Assembly: GCA_963576565.1 (NCBI GenBank)
Contig: OY755047.1
Location: 4,992,931-5,056,930, forward strand
Direction of reading: 5' to 3'
DNA from: Aspidapion aeneum
Taxonomy: Eukaryota > Arthropoda > Insecta > Coleoptera > Brentidae
Length of the DNA stretch: 64,000 nucleotides
Each line of letters begins with the position of its first letter. The first letter of the stretch is position 1. The notes beneath the pieces were generated by a model that worked only from the letters and a program-made list of their open reading frames with translations, was not told the DNA's origin and did no database searches. Positions 50,838 to 60,734 of the stretch are shown here, in pieces. The translations under genes were made by a program, and so were the position numbers.

Positions 50838-51121
50838 TTTTTGATGAAGTTTGTAATGTAAAAAAGTACATATCAGACAATTTTACTTCTGATGACCACA
50901 ATCTGCCTACCCACGAAAATAGGGCAAAATATTTTAATGCAAGTATTTCTACCCAGTGGACCAAAGAAAGAAATAGGCTGCTTTTATCTACTGTAAAAGG
51001 AATACTAATGACTTCATACAATTTAAGAAATATGAGCTGCTCAGAATTTTACGATTATGTACTTCTGCCTAAAAATTCAAAGCTGTTGAATAAAATACAA
51101 AGCAGTGAAAAGTACCTATAA
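50838..51121 (+). pseudogene. hAT transposase C-terminal remnant
   Basis: The frame reads NVKKYISDNFTSDDHNLPTH, then STQWTKERNRLLLSTVKGIL, then NMSCSEFYDYVLLPKNSKLL and QSSEKYL before TAA. The ending resembles the dimerisation end of some hAT transposases (K-L-L-x-K-I-x-S-S-E-K-Y). The 5' two-thirds are missing. Confidence 0.65.
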
Positions 51122-51286
51122 AATAGAAGGTATATTATGTTATTTATTAGTTATTGTTTCAATAAAAAAAAAAGTTGATTTTTTGTGTGCGGCATCGAAA
51201 AAATTTTGACGTCCGGATTTTGTCCGGATTTTCTTGACGGCTGGTCCTGGTTAGAGACGTTTTCATCTGGTAACCCTACTTTGAAA

Positions 51287-52008
51287 CAAATATTATTATT
51301 ATCTTCTATTTTAAACACAAGGGTAGAAAAAATTACACTAATTTCTTTCATGAGCAGTTTCATATCATTAAATTAAACTCATTACAAACCATCATATAGG
51401 ATGCAGCCAAGGTAGGCTAATTTACAAATTTTATGAAGCAAAAAACAATAAAATTAAACAAAAAACCTTCAAAGCAAAGAAGGTTACACAAAACAAGTCA
51501 ACATAATATCAGCTGGTCAACGAGGATCGAAAAATTTCTACCTCAATTTTAAATTTGTTTTTAATTCGAAATTGGGTGAAAACATAGTGTTACGTCAATC
51601 AATATTATATACAGGGTGATAATAAAGTCGACAAATTTCAAAGGATGATTTTTTGAATTTTAAGAAAAAACTTTAAATATACATGGTTCCGCGAATGCTT
51701 AGTTTTTGCGACACCCAACTGCTTAATTTACTTGTAACTACTAGTCGCAGTTGGGTACAAAGTTACCAAATAACCTGATTCATAAAAATATAAAATTGTA
51801 TAATTTCGTGTAAAAAGTGTGACTGTCTTTTTAAAACTGATGTTGACATAATGTAGTGTGAAAATGTAGTGAATGTTTCTGAAGAAGGTCTTTGGACCGA
51901 AACGTCAATAAATGTGAATCCGTATTTGCTAGTTGTATTAGAACCACATCCCCAAGAAACCAACAAAACTAAAAATTTAAAATATATGGTTCAAGAAAAA
52001 AGAAAAGT

Positions 52009-52044
<36 letters not shown>
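51287..52044. other. Intergenic with repeat fragments
   Basis: Near 51875-51910 GAAGAAGGTCTTTGGACCGA recalls a widely seen insect repeat end. A (TA)n run starts at 52015. No gene. Confidence 0.45.
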
Positions 52045-52046
<2 letters not shown>

Positions 52047-52049
<3 letters not shown>

Positions 52050-52697
52050 TGTGTCCACGTAAGTTGGCGGCATATGGGAAACTTTTTTATTATTAGCTTT
52101 ACGAAAAAAAGTTATTCTTCATAAAAAGTTCTGCATGGTCCAAAACCTAAAATGCAACCATCAGATGTTAAATTTTTTCATCATATTACGAGGTTTGTCA
52201 AAAAATGTGATTTTTGCTCTTGAGTAAAGTACCTTTCTTTTTGACAATATCGAAAATTGTTATAAAGAAAAGATGTTTAGAATTAAAAATAGCTTTCAAA
52301 TATTCAACATTGTTTATTTACATTATTATTATTTGCATCCTAGATTAATTATGCATTAATGTGCAAACTTAAATTTCCAACGTAATGGCAGAGAAAATGT
52401 AGAAAAAAATATTTTTTTGATGTAAATAAACAATGTTGAGTATTTGAAAGCTATTTTTAATTCTAAACATCTTTTCTTTATAACAATTTTCGATATTGTC
52501 AAAAAGTAACGTACTTTACTCTGGAGCAAAAATCAAATTTTTTGACAAACCTCGTATTATGACTAAAAAAATTTAACATCTGATGGTTGCATTTTAGGTT
52601 TTGGACCATGCAGAACTTTTTATGAAGAATAACTTTTTTTCGTAAAGCTAATAATAAAAAAGTTTCCCATATGCCGCCAACTTACGTGGACACACTG
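52047..52697. mobile_element. Foldback element, CAGTGTGTCCACGTAAGTTGG ends
   Basis: Both ends are CAGTGTGTCCACGTAAGTTG (inverted) with TA outside. Arms of about 280 bp are nearly identical; the spacer is about 90 bp (52326-52415). No protein. Inserted at a (TA)n run. Confidence 0.9.
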
Positions 52698-52703
52698 TAT
52701 ATA

Positions 52704-54642
52704 CAGGGTGTCCCAGAACTAATGGTACATAGTTAAACTGTAGATTCCCTGGGTCAAAATATTACGATTTAGCCACACTTACCTTAGTCCAAAAGTTCGT
52801 ACTAACCGAGATACAGGGTGTTAAACTTTACTTTTTCAATTCGATTTTCTTTAATAACTTTTTTACTAATTAATGTTTTTGCAAAAAATAACCAGCGTGT
52901 AAATTTTTTTGAAATTGTCAAAAGGATTCCGTTGAAAATTTTGATGTACAATGTACAGGGTGTTCCTTGGACCACTACCATTGCATTAAAATCACTGTAT
53001 TTTTTTTGTGCCTGGGTGTATATCAGTTTTTATGTAAAATAATGTATGTAAAAAAGTTATACTGTTTTAAAGTCGCTCAGAGCAACGATTTTTGAGATTT
53101 GTGCATTTAAAGTTTTTATTGCATGTGAGTGAAATGCATGTATTATACTTTCTTTCTTCAATTCTTTCTACTAATTCATATTTTTGCAAAAACTAACCAG
53201 TAAGTAGGTTTTTCTGAAATTTGCAAGACGATTCCGTTGAAAAAGTTGATGTACAATGTACAGGGTGCTCTTTGGACCACTACCATTGCATTAAAATCAT
53301 CAGTGTATTTTTTTTGTGCCTTGGTGTATACTTAAGCAAGTTTTTAAACAGAATATGATTTTAATTATTAAGTTATTTTACAAACAGTTCTGTAGTTGTA
53401 AGAAAGTTTGACAGAATAGACGCAGACAGCAACATTTTATTGTTTTTTATTTTCAAAGCCTACTATAATAAACAATTTTAAGTTTGATTTATTATTTGTC
53501 AATTTTAAAATTTTAACTTTGTTGCTGAGAGCGCCATGCTTAAGAAATTTTATATTTTTTTTATTAAATAATAAAATATTAATTTTATTAATAATTATAA
53601 TTTTCATTCAAAACAATAAAAAAAATAGTTGCATTAATAAAGTATACGTACTTACCATTTTTAAAAACACTAATACGAAGAAGTTTTTGTTCCTCATTAA
53701 AAACATCGCCCTACACAGTTGCAATAACGGACAATAACTTACAATTGTTTTAACACACTTATGATAATTCAAGAACCATCCTGTATATTTTTTAACTTAA
53801 TATTTCTTAAGAAAACATCCAATCTTTAAATGCTATAAAAAATTATTGATTATAGCTAATATGTATGAAGTAGGTAAGAATTTAATCAAAAATCTTTTAC
53901 GCATACAATAAAAACTTATAATTTAAATATCTTAAAAACCGTTGCTCTGAGCGACATCTAAACACTATAACTTTTTCACTTAAAAAAAATAAAAAAATTA
54001 ATGCTTTTTATAGAATCTTGTATACACCGAGGAAAAGTTAGACCTATTTTAATGTAACGGTACCGAGTCAGAGAACACTCTGTATAATATTTTTATTTTT
54101 TTTTTACCAAAATTAAATTGTCCATGCACAAAAATCACCAAACCCAATTTTTTGTGCAAAATTATTAATAAGTAGAAAGAATTGAAGAAATTATCATACA
54201 TAAATTAGGCAGATCATTCACATGCAAAAAACTCAAAAACCGTTGCTCTGAGAGACTTTAAAACAGTATAACTTTTTTACATAAAAAGGATGGGAAAACC
54301 ATTATTTTACATAAAAACTGGTATTCACTGAGGCACAAAAAAAATATACTGATTTTTATGCAATGGTAGTGGTCGGTCCAAGGAACACCCTGTACACTAT
54401 ACATCAAATTTTTCAACGCAATCGTCTTGCCAATTTTAAAAAAAACTTACTCGCTGGTTAGTTTTTGCAAAAATATTAATTAGTAAAAAAGTTATTAAAG
54501 AAAATCGAATTGAAAAAATAAAGTTTAACACCCTGTATCTCGGTTAATACGAACTTTTGGACTAAGGTAAGTATAGCTAAATCGTAATATTTTGACCCAA
54601 GGAATCTACAGTTTAACCATGTACCATTAGTTCTGGGACACC

Positions 54643-54645
<3 letters not shown>
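52704..54645. mobile_element. Foldback element, CAGGGTGTCCCAGAACTAATGG ends
   Basis: Starts CAGGGTGTCCCAGAACTAAT, ends with the inverse, TA on both sides and a (TA)n run after it. The outer arms match over several hundred bp. Inside, GTACAGGGTGTTCCTTGGAC and TGGACCACTACCATTGCATT recur directly near 52950 and 53265 and inverted near 54375, so the arms themselves contain repeats. No protein. Confidence 0.88.
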
Positions 54646-54683
<38 letters not shown>

Positions 54684-54863
54684 TAGTGAAGAGTTTTTTC
54701 ACCTCCTACGTCACTGTTTGTAGTGTAAAATATTAAAATTTCCACCCAATTTTCTTAGGTAAATAGCTCTTATGCGTAAAACTGCACCCTTAATAGAAAA
54801 CAGAATAACCCGTGCGTAAACTTTCATTAAATATTTTCATTTTTCTTTTTTGCAGAATGAAAA
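54646..54863 (+). other. Region before laccase exon 1
   Basis: After a (TA)n run, unique-looking DNA leads to a good splice acceptor (CTTTTTTGCAG at 54855) 8 nt before the laccase ATG. So at least one upstream non-coding exon exists and was not located. Confidence 0.55.
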
Positions 54864-57800
54864 ATGAACATTTTCTACGTAATTTGCCTCATATGGAGTT
54901 ACTTTCAACATTTGGAGGCTAATACTATTAGTGTATTAGCAGAACCATACAACAATGGTAGGTATATAAATTTAAAAAAATACAGGGTGTTAGTAAAGTA
55001 CGAGGTGTGACAATCAAATTTTAAGACTGGCCCCCGTACTAACAGGTTTTAAATCTGCACGCCTCGAGCGGTTGTAGTTATTCACCTTGATGTGCGTTCT
55101 ACTACGCGCGCAATCTTGTCGCCTTTCCTCTACTAGTTTGACTTACGCAGTGGTTTGAAACGAATCGTGCATAGCTCATTTGCTGGAATTATGACAAACC
55201 AAAAAATTGAGGAACGTATTAATTTAAAGTAAAATTCAAAAAAACGACTACTGAATGCTTTTGAATGCTAAAGGATGTCTACGGGGAGCAGTGTATGTCT
55301 TGTGCGATGATTTTTATGTGGCATAAAAGCTTTTTCAAGGGTCGTGAAGAAGTTAAAGATGATGAACGAGAAGGGTGCTTTAGCACATCCATAACAGCAA
55401 TGCTCATTGTTTTTTTTTCAATATTAGGAGTGTTATTCTTATTGAATGGGCGCGTGAGGGTCAAACAGTGAACCAACATTTATATTCGGAAGTATTTATG
55501 TAGCTAAGGCAACGTCTAAGGAAAAAACGTCCAGATTTGTGGAAGAACAACGCGTGGCTGCTCTACCAGGACAATGCACCGGCCCACAATGCCCTACCCA
55601 TTAAGCAGTTTTTAGCTAATAAGAAGATCCCCGTCGTTAACCACCCACCATATTCAACAGACTTGTCCCCTTGCGACCTCAACCTGTTTCCGAAAGTGAA
55701 GAATTCGTTAAAATTAAGCCGTTTTAAAATATTAGAACATGTTAAGGAAAAAACGGCAAGACTTTTTAACAGTCTCTTTTCTGATGATTTCTAAAAATGC
55801 TTCCAACATTGGAAAAATACGCATGCAACGCTGCGTCGATAGAGAAGGAGACAACATTAAGAGAAGGGAACACCATTAAGAGAAGGGAACACCATTAAGA
55901 GAAGGGAACACCATTAAGAGAAGGGAACACCATTAAGAGAAGGGAACCATTAAGAGAAGGGAACACCATTAAGAGAAGGGAACACCATTAAGAGAAGGGA
56001 ACACCATTAAGAGAAGGGAACACCATTAAGTTGTATTAGTATTTAATTAAAGTAGATTTTTTTACAACAGTCTTATAATTTTATGGTCACACATCGTATG
56101 TCGCCGAGCTTCACTTTGAGTGATTTCAAGAAAAAAACTTTGTAATAACATGGGTTCGCAAATACTTAGTTTTCGGGATACATGTTGTTAAATTTTTTGT
56201 TTTTATTTTTTCTTTATAATTCGTGCAGTTTTTGAGATGTTTAGCTCAAATCTGGATTTAACTACAAGGCATATAGTCCTTGCCATAGGCAGTTACACTT
56301 TTGTGATATTTCCAACCTCTTTATTTATTATATGTATACTGAAAACAACAAAAAATACTCTGCCAATTTATGGGCCCCTAAGCTCACACTAGGTACTATA
56401 GTTATAGTGTACGTGTGAGCTAATATAACTAAAAACTGAAATATATTTTATTGAACTCCAGACTCAATTACCTTTCGTTTGATACCACACAAGCCATGTT
56501 TTGACTTAAACTTTAATTTTTCAAATCTACCCCCACCAGTTTTTTTAAACTAAAATGTATTTTGTTTAACTCCAGATTCAATTACCTTTCGTTTGATATC
56601 ACACACGCCATATTTCCACATAAACACTAATTTTTTTAATTTACCCCCACCCTTTGTTTTAAAGTAAAATGTATTTTATTTAACTCCAGACGCAATTACC
56701 TTTCGTTTGATATCACACACGCCATATTTTTACATAAACTCTAATTTTTGAAATATACCCCCACCCTTTTATTTGGTTTGTGTTTGGTGGATTTTGTTCA
56801 TTTGTAAATGGGACCATCTCGACTCAAAACCCAGCGTAGGTACCAAATTTCATTAAAATCGGGCAAGCGGTTTTTGAGTTATGCGCGTTGGTCGTTACAG
56901 ACAGACAGACAGACATACAAAAAGTTTCAAAATCATCTGAAACGCAAAGATATATAAAAATTTTTGAAATCAGAGCAACTTTTTTTTTCTTGAAAAAATT
57001 AGAATCACTATAGCTCACACTACTATAGTATAGTAGTAGTGTGAGCCAGTGGCGTATATATGGGGGGGCCTGGGGGGCCCGGGCCCCCCCGAAGCTAAGA
57101 TTTTTTTTGGATATTTTCCACATATTTAATGAATACAAACATAAAATAGCATTAAAGTCAGCCTCATGAGGTCTCGGCCCCCCCCAAAACTGTCTCGGGC
57201 CCACCCCGAAACTTTTTTCTATATACGCCACTGGTGTGAGCTAATAGATGGATCCATGACGGATCTGATATCTTCCTAGCTAGCCAATTAGCACAGTTCA
57301 AGTGAAGCCATGATATATCAGGTTTGAAAACAGTTTTTTGTAAATACTTTTGAAACTAAAGCTCTTACGAAGTTTTTGGTTATAACAGAAATTAATAAGT
57401 AACCCGTAGTCTACTATATTACGAAAACTAATACCTTCTCTAGTCATTACTACGCGGGCTAAGAAGGTAAAAATCCAGAATTTCCAATATTTTTTTAAAT
57501 AATTTATTTATACTGGTAGTTTCTTTGTTTTTGGCACGTGACTAAATCGTTATTTGAAAAACGTACGTGTCGTTTTACAAAAAAAAATCCTGGACGTGTA
57601 AAAAAATCCACTTTTAAATTAGCATTAGGTGAAATTTTTAAACATTGTATGCACATATGTACAGAGTGCACCAAGGTAGCCCGTAGCCCCTAGGCCTGTC
57701 GTAAGAGGCGATTAAAAGGGCCTCGACCCATGGGTAAATGGGTAGTCTGGTAATGGACGAGCATTGACCAGTATGTTACCAGAAAAAAAATTAAAACTGG

Positions 57801-60650
57801 TAACCTTTGGGATCACACCAGATAACATCTATGGTAAAGGGGATGGGTTAATCTGGTGATTTTCTTAATAGATTCGGTGGCCTGCTCATTCAGGAAATCA
57901 CCACATGGGGCAGGGTAGGTATATGGAGTGCCTATTTGGAGCTAGCAGCTAGTGCGGGCACATTGTGGCTCTCTGTACCCTGTTGATTATGTCAAAAGGT
58001 TTATGACCCATCAGTAGTCTAACGCTACAACCATGGCATTATGTTGTATATGATAATGACTAAGTTTCTGGCCTAAAATATAATTTGAAGTCTACTAGGT
58101 TCGATACTAGATAGTATTTAAATTATTAGGGACTTATAGGAACTGTATGTATGTATGTATGTAATCAATGACTTTATTTTAGAGACGACTTTATTTTGAC
58201 ACATTTACACAGAAAACTAACAGCTGACCTCTCAAAATTGACATATCAAAGCCAAATTTAATAATGAAGACGCTAACTTTCATTTAATAAATACTGTTGG
58301 TGTTTGAGGTTTGAGGTAGAGCCGCGGGACTGTAAGCGCGCTGGTCGTTTTATAAAATCTGGGTGCAAAAATCCTTAAAAGGACGATGTAAAAATATTAA
58401 TTTTTCCGAGCCACACAAAGACAATATAGAGGATTGGCACTCACCTTTTTAGTTGTTTCCGTCGTCCAGAGGAGCTCCTCTCGCTGGCCCAGTCGTTGCA
58501 GTCGATCCACACTAGAATCACTTGTTTGTGTAATGGTTTAGTTTGATTTTCTAAGAATGTTATTGGATTTTTTGGTTAATAGAATTTATCACCATGCTGC
58601 GTGGTGATCTCGATAGAATACGACAGACGAATCTTTCTTGGTTACGCCTTTTTGCGCAGATTCATTTTTCGTAGATGGCGCTGGCGTTTTGCTTGTGCCA
58701 ATCAAAATTGAAATTGTGTGGGTTTTCCGAATACGGGAATTTGGCGCAAAATTTGAAGTTAAAATTAAAATTGCACGAACAAATACCGACACTAATAAAT
58801 TCGGTTTTTAAATACACAAAAGCCGAATTTTGAAGGAAAGCAGCTGCTTTTTATAGGTAAATCTGTCAGTCGAACACAGTAGGTTATATCGTTGTTTGAT
58901 GTAATCTCCTCAAACAACTGTTACATGTACAACGGGCCCAGAGAGGAGGTCTAGGTGTCAGGTTAGATCCTTTAAGGGTGTTAACCGCCACTACCGTACA
59001 TTCATTCATGTACAGAGTGATTTAGATTGGTCACTTTTAAGAGGAATATGGTTCTTCTATTGGAGATAGAGGACTTTTCCTCCTAACCCCCCTTTTTGAG
59101 CGTCAAATTTCAAGACAAGATTTTTGGAAAAAACCGCATTTTGATTTATGAACTCGTTTTTGCACTACGAAGGCTTTTTCAAAAGTGTACATGTTGTATT
59201 GGAGCCCCTAACTTTTTAATTTCGAATTTTTGTAATTTTCAGAAACATTTCCCGAAGAAATCTTGCAAGTAGCAGAGCAACCACCCGCAAAATGCATAAA
59301 GTCAAATTCCACTTCTACAGAACATTTGGAGTATGTTCTCTTGGAACAGGACAATCACCCCTGTGCCAGAACCTGTGTGGTGGGAGAACCCCCAATGATA
59401 TGCAGGTAAAACGGTGTGCCTGAAAGTCTTGAGCAGTGGCGGCTGCTACAGGGGGGGCAACGGGGCAGTGCCCTCCCAAAACTAGACAACAACCACTATT
59501 TTTAATCGATTTATTTGAAAAAAATTAAATCTTGCCTTACGACATGTCTAGTTCCTTTTTTTAGTCTGTGGTTAACTGGGTAAACTTTTTTAGCGTAAAT
59601 AATTACAAGCCAGCTTTGTTTTGATTTGGGGTAGGTGGGGGCGTGACCATTGTTTGTTTTTGTTTGTTTTCAAAATGGAAATAAATACCGTCGATTATAT
59701 AATTAACTGTGCAAATTTAAATACGTTGACATATGAACTTTGATTACAAATAAAATCTTTAGGGCCACATAGACCGGACCTAAAAGTCCCAAAAATTAAC
59801 CAAAATTTTACTGCAAGTAATAAAAAATTATATGATGCTGAAAACTGGTTGTGCGGTTGTGAAAAACGAAATGCTTTTTTTTTGCTTTATTTGTCTTATT
59901 ATGAACAATCCACAAAGTGATCCTGCGTGGGTGAAAACGGGAATGTGTGATATCAAGCAATTTAGTAAAAAGTTAAAGACACAAAGTAATTGCTACTTAT
60001 TTAAATAATCACATAGAATTTTCTATGCTAGGCAAGACTGATGATTAGGTGCCAATTAAATAGTACCTATAGGCAAAACATTACCGAACATAATGAAAAT
60101 GTTATATACTTAGTATGTTAATAGAATGTTTAAAATTGTGTGGAATTTTAGAGGCTGCTCTACGGGACCATGATGAGTCTGAAACTGGTGCTAATCCGAG
60201 CACTTTGGGCATGTAAAAGAAGGGCGAATAGACTTTATCTATAAACAAATAAACTAATAACTACACCAAGTAGCTGCTGGTTTATAAAATGCTAAAATAA
60301 AATTGTTTAAGTAAGTTTTTTTAATCTCCTTTTCCATGCAAAATAAATCTCTGCCCCCTTCCCCCAATTTATAACGTCGCCAGCGCCACTGCCTCTCTGT
60401 ATACCTTCTCTCACATACCCATGATTTTGCGATTAATGAATTGAATTGAAACACCTCGTAGATAGCACTATAACTTAATTTTTTTTACAGATACAATTTC
60501 ACTCTAGAGAACTACTATACTCTAACAAAAGCCTGCTACGATTGTCCCAAAAACAAAACCGATTGCTTTCGAAAAGACTGTGTGCCAGGAGACGGCAGTA
60601 GAAGAGGCATTTATACAATAAACCGAAAAATTCCGGGACCCGCGATTCAG
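54864..60650 (+). CDS. Laccase (multicopper oxidase), N-terminal exons; continues beyond window
   Basis: Secreted copper oxidase of phenols; insect laccases act in cuticle tanning, iron handling or defence. Three exons: 54864-54957, 59243-59405 and 60491-60650 (417 nt, 139 codons), GT-AG junctions and phases consistent; the third ends in phase 0 at a good donor. Exon 1 encodes a signal peptide (MNIFYVICLIWSYFQHLEA). Exons 2 and 3 give the Cys-rich insect laccase N-terminus: HPCARTCVVGEPPMIC, YNFTLENYYTLTKACYDCP, DCFRKDCVPGDG. Then comes NRKIPGPAIQ, which opens the first cupredoxin domain. The copper-binding His residues lie downstream and are not in the window. By these motifs it is nearer to laccase-1 type than to the tanning laccase 2, but this is not firm. 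Intron 1 is 4.3 kb of mobile elements; intron 2 is almost all one hAT element. Confidence 0.88.
55001..56096 (+). mobile_element. Mariner element with decayed transposase
   Basis: Ends CGAGGTGTGACAATCAAATT and, inverted, CGATGTGTGACCATAAAATT, each with TA outside (54999-55000; 56097-56098). The N-terminal helix-turn-helix part (LKDVYGEQCMSCAMIFMWHK, SFFKGREEVKDDEREG) is at 55268-55380. The C-terminal catalytic part (LLYQDNAPAHNALPIKQFL, then HPPYSTDLSPCDLNLFPK) is at 55537-55794 with the second and third Asp. The block with the first catalytic Asp is missing and the frames are broken. Confidence 0.92.
55842..56030. repeat. 19-bp tandem repeat grown at the end of a mariner gene
   Basis: About ten copies of GAGAAGGGAACACCATTAA; one copy lacks 2 bp. 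The first degenerate unit (GAGAAGGAGACAACATTAA) is the natural EGDNI-coding 3' end of the transposase, so the array arose by expansion from it. Confidence 0.9.
56099..56343. other. Laccase intron 1 DNA, no feature
   Basis: Short AT-rich stretch between mariner and the next element. Confidence 0.5.
56344..57245 (-). mobile_element. AGCTCACAC-palindrome element, second copy
   Basis: Inverse of 35663-36345: GGGCCCCTAAGCTCACACTA at the left, three ATTACCTTTCGTTTGATATC units, TCGGGCAAGCGGTTTTTGAG, ACAGACAGACAGACATAC, and a closing AGCTCACAC palindrome at the right. The right palindrome is split by the hAT MITE at 57047. Confidence 0.85.
57047..57233. mobile_element. 187-bp hAT MITE with perfect target duplication
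   Basis: Starts CAGTGGCGTATATATGGGGG and ends TATATACGCCACTG (TIR CAGTGGCGTATATA). GTGTGAGC at 57039-57046 and 57234-57241 is the 8-bp duplication. The host element without the insert is seen at 35.7 kb. Confidence 0.93.
57242..57475 (-). mobile_element. Family-X repeat, shortened
   Basis: GATGGATCCATGACGGATCT at the left and TCATTACTACGCGGGCTAAG at the right; the central AAAATCGG core is deleted. Lies in laccase intron 1. Confidence 0.7.
57476..57660. other. Laccase intron 1 DNA, no feature
   Basis: AT-rich; nothing recognised. Confidence 0.5.
57661..58164 (+). mobile_element. Probable retroposon ending in (GTAT)n
   Basis: Contains TAGGCCTGTCGTAAGAGGCG and ATTAAAAGGGC near the start, a phrase seen in insect retroelement leaders. 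It closes with ACTGTATGTATGTATGTATG, a simple tail typical of SINE/LINE ends. No coding frame. Class uncertain. Confidence 0.5.
58165..58866. mobile_element. Copy of the 31.87-kb MITE family, split by a probable solo LTR
   Basis: 58175-58294 and 58782-58866 match 31.89-32.10 kb (TTTATTTTGACACA, CTCAAAATTGACATA, AAGCAGCTGCTTTTTATA). The two halves are separated by the insertion 58295-58781. Confidence 0.75.
58295..58781. mobile_element. Probable solo LTR
   Basis: 487 bp starting TGTTGGTGTTTGAGG and ending TTGCACGAACA (TGTT...AACA), flanked by the 5-bp duplication AATAC (58290-58294; 58782-58786). The uninterrupted site is visible at 32.0 kb (AATAAATACCGTCACTAATA). No internal retrovirus-like genes nearby. 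Confidence 0.75.
58867..59242. other. End of laccase intron 1
   Basis: Repeat-like sequence leading to the acceptor TTGTAATTTTCAG before exon 2. No gene. Confidence 0.5.
59434..60391 (+). mobile_element. hAT element with TTF-finger remnant, in laccase intron 2
   Basis: Starts CAGTGGCGGCTGCTACAGGG and ends GCCAGCGCCACTG. Both ends match the element at 24734-25325. It holds the opening of a hAT transposase: ATG at 59675 gives MEINTVDYIINCANLNTLTY, an in-frame TGA, then NWLCGCEKRNA. A frameshift in a T run then leads to CFICLIMNNP and WVKTGMCDIKQF, the TTF-type zinc finger. No clear target duplication. Confidence 0.8.
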
Positions 60651-60734
60651 GTTAGTATTAGAACATCTTTTCTCTAGTTTAATAAAAGGACAAATTAAAA
60701 TTTAAAAAATTAGTTTAAAATAACATACTACTAC

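Larger units (their letters stand above)
50279..51278. mobile_element. hAT element with GTCCGGAT repeats
   Basis: Starts TAGGGTTACCAGACGTCCGG and ends CATCTGGTAACCCTA. Perfect 8-bp target duplication CTTTGAAA (50271-50278, 51279-51286). Exactly 1000 bp. Multiple TCCGGA words form short palindromes near the ends. It holds a C-terminal transposase remnant and a nested MITE. Confidence 0.92.

Noticed and set aside
55265..55471. Mariner frames as a domesticated host gene
   Set aside because: Catalytic block missing, frames broken, and both TIRs with TA duplications still present.
57177..57231. G/C runs as a CpG island or promoter
   Set aside because: They belong to the 187-bp hAT MITE with defined ends and target duplication.
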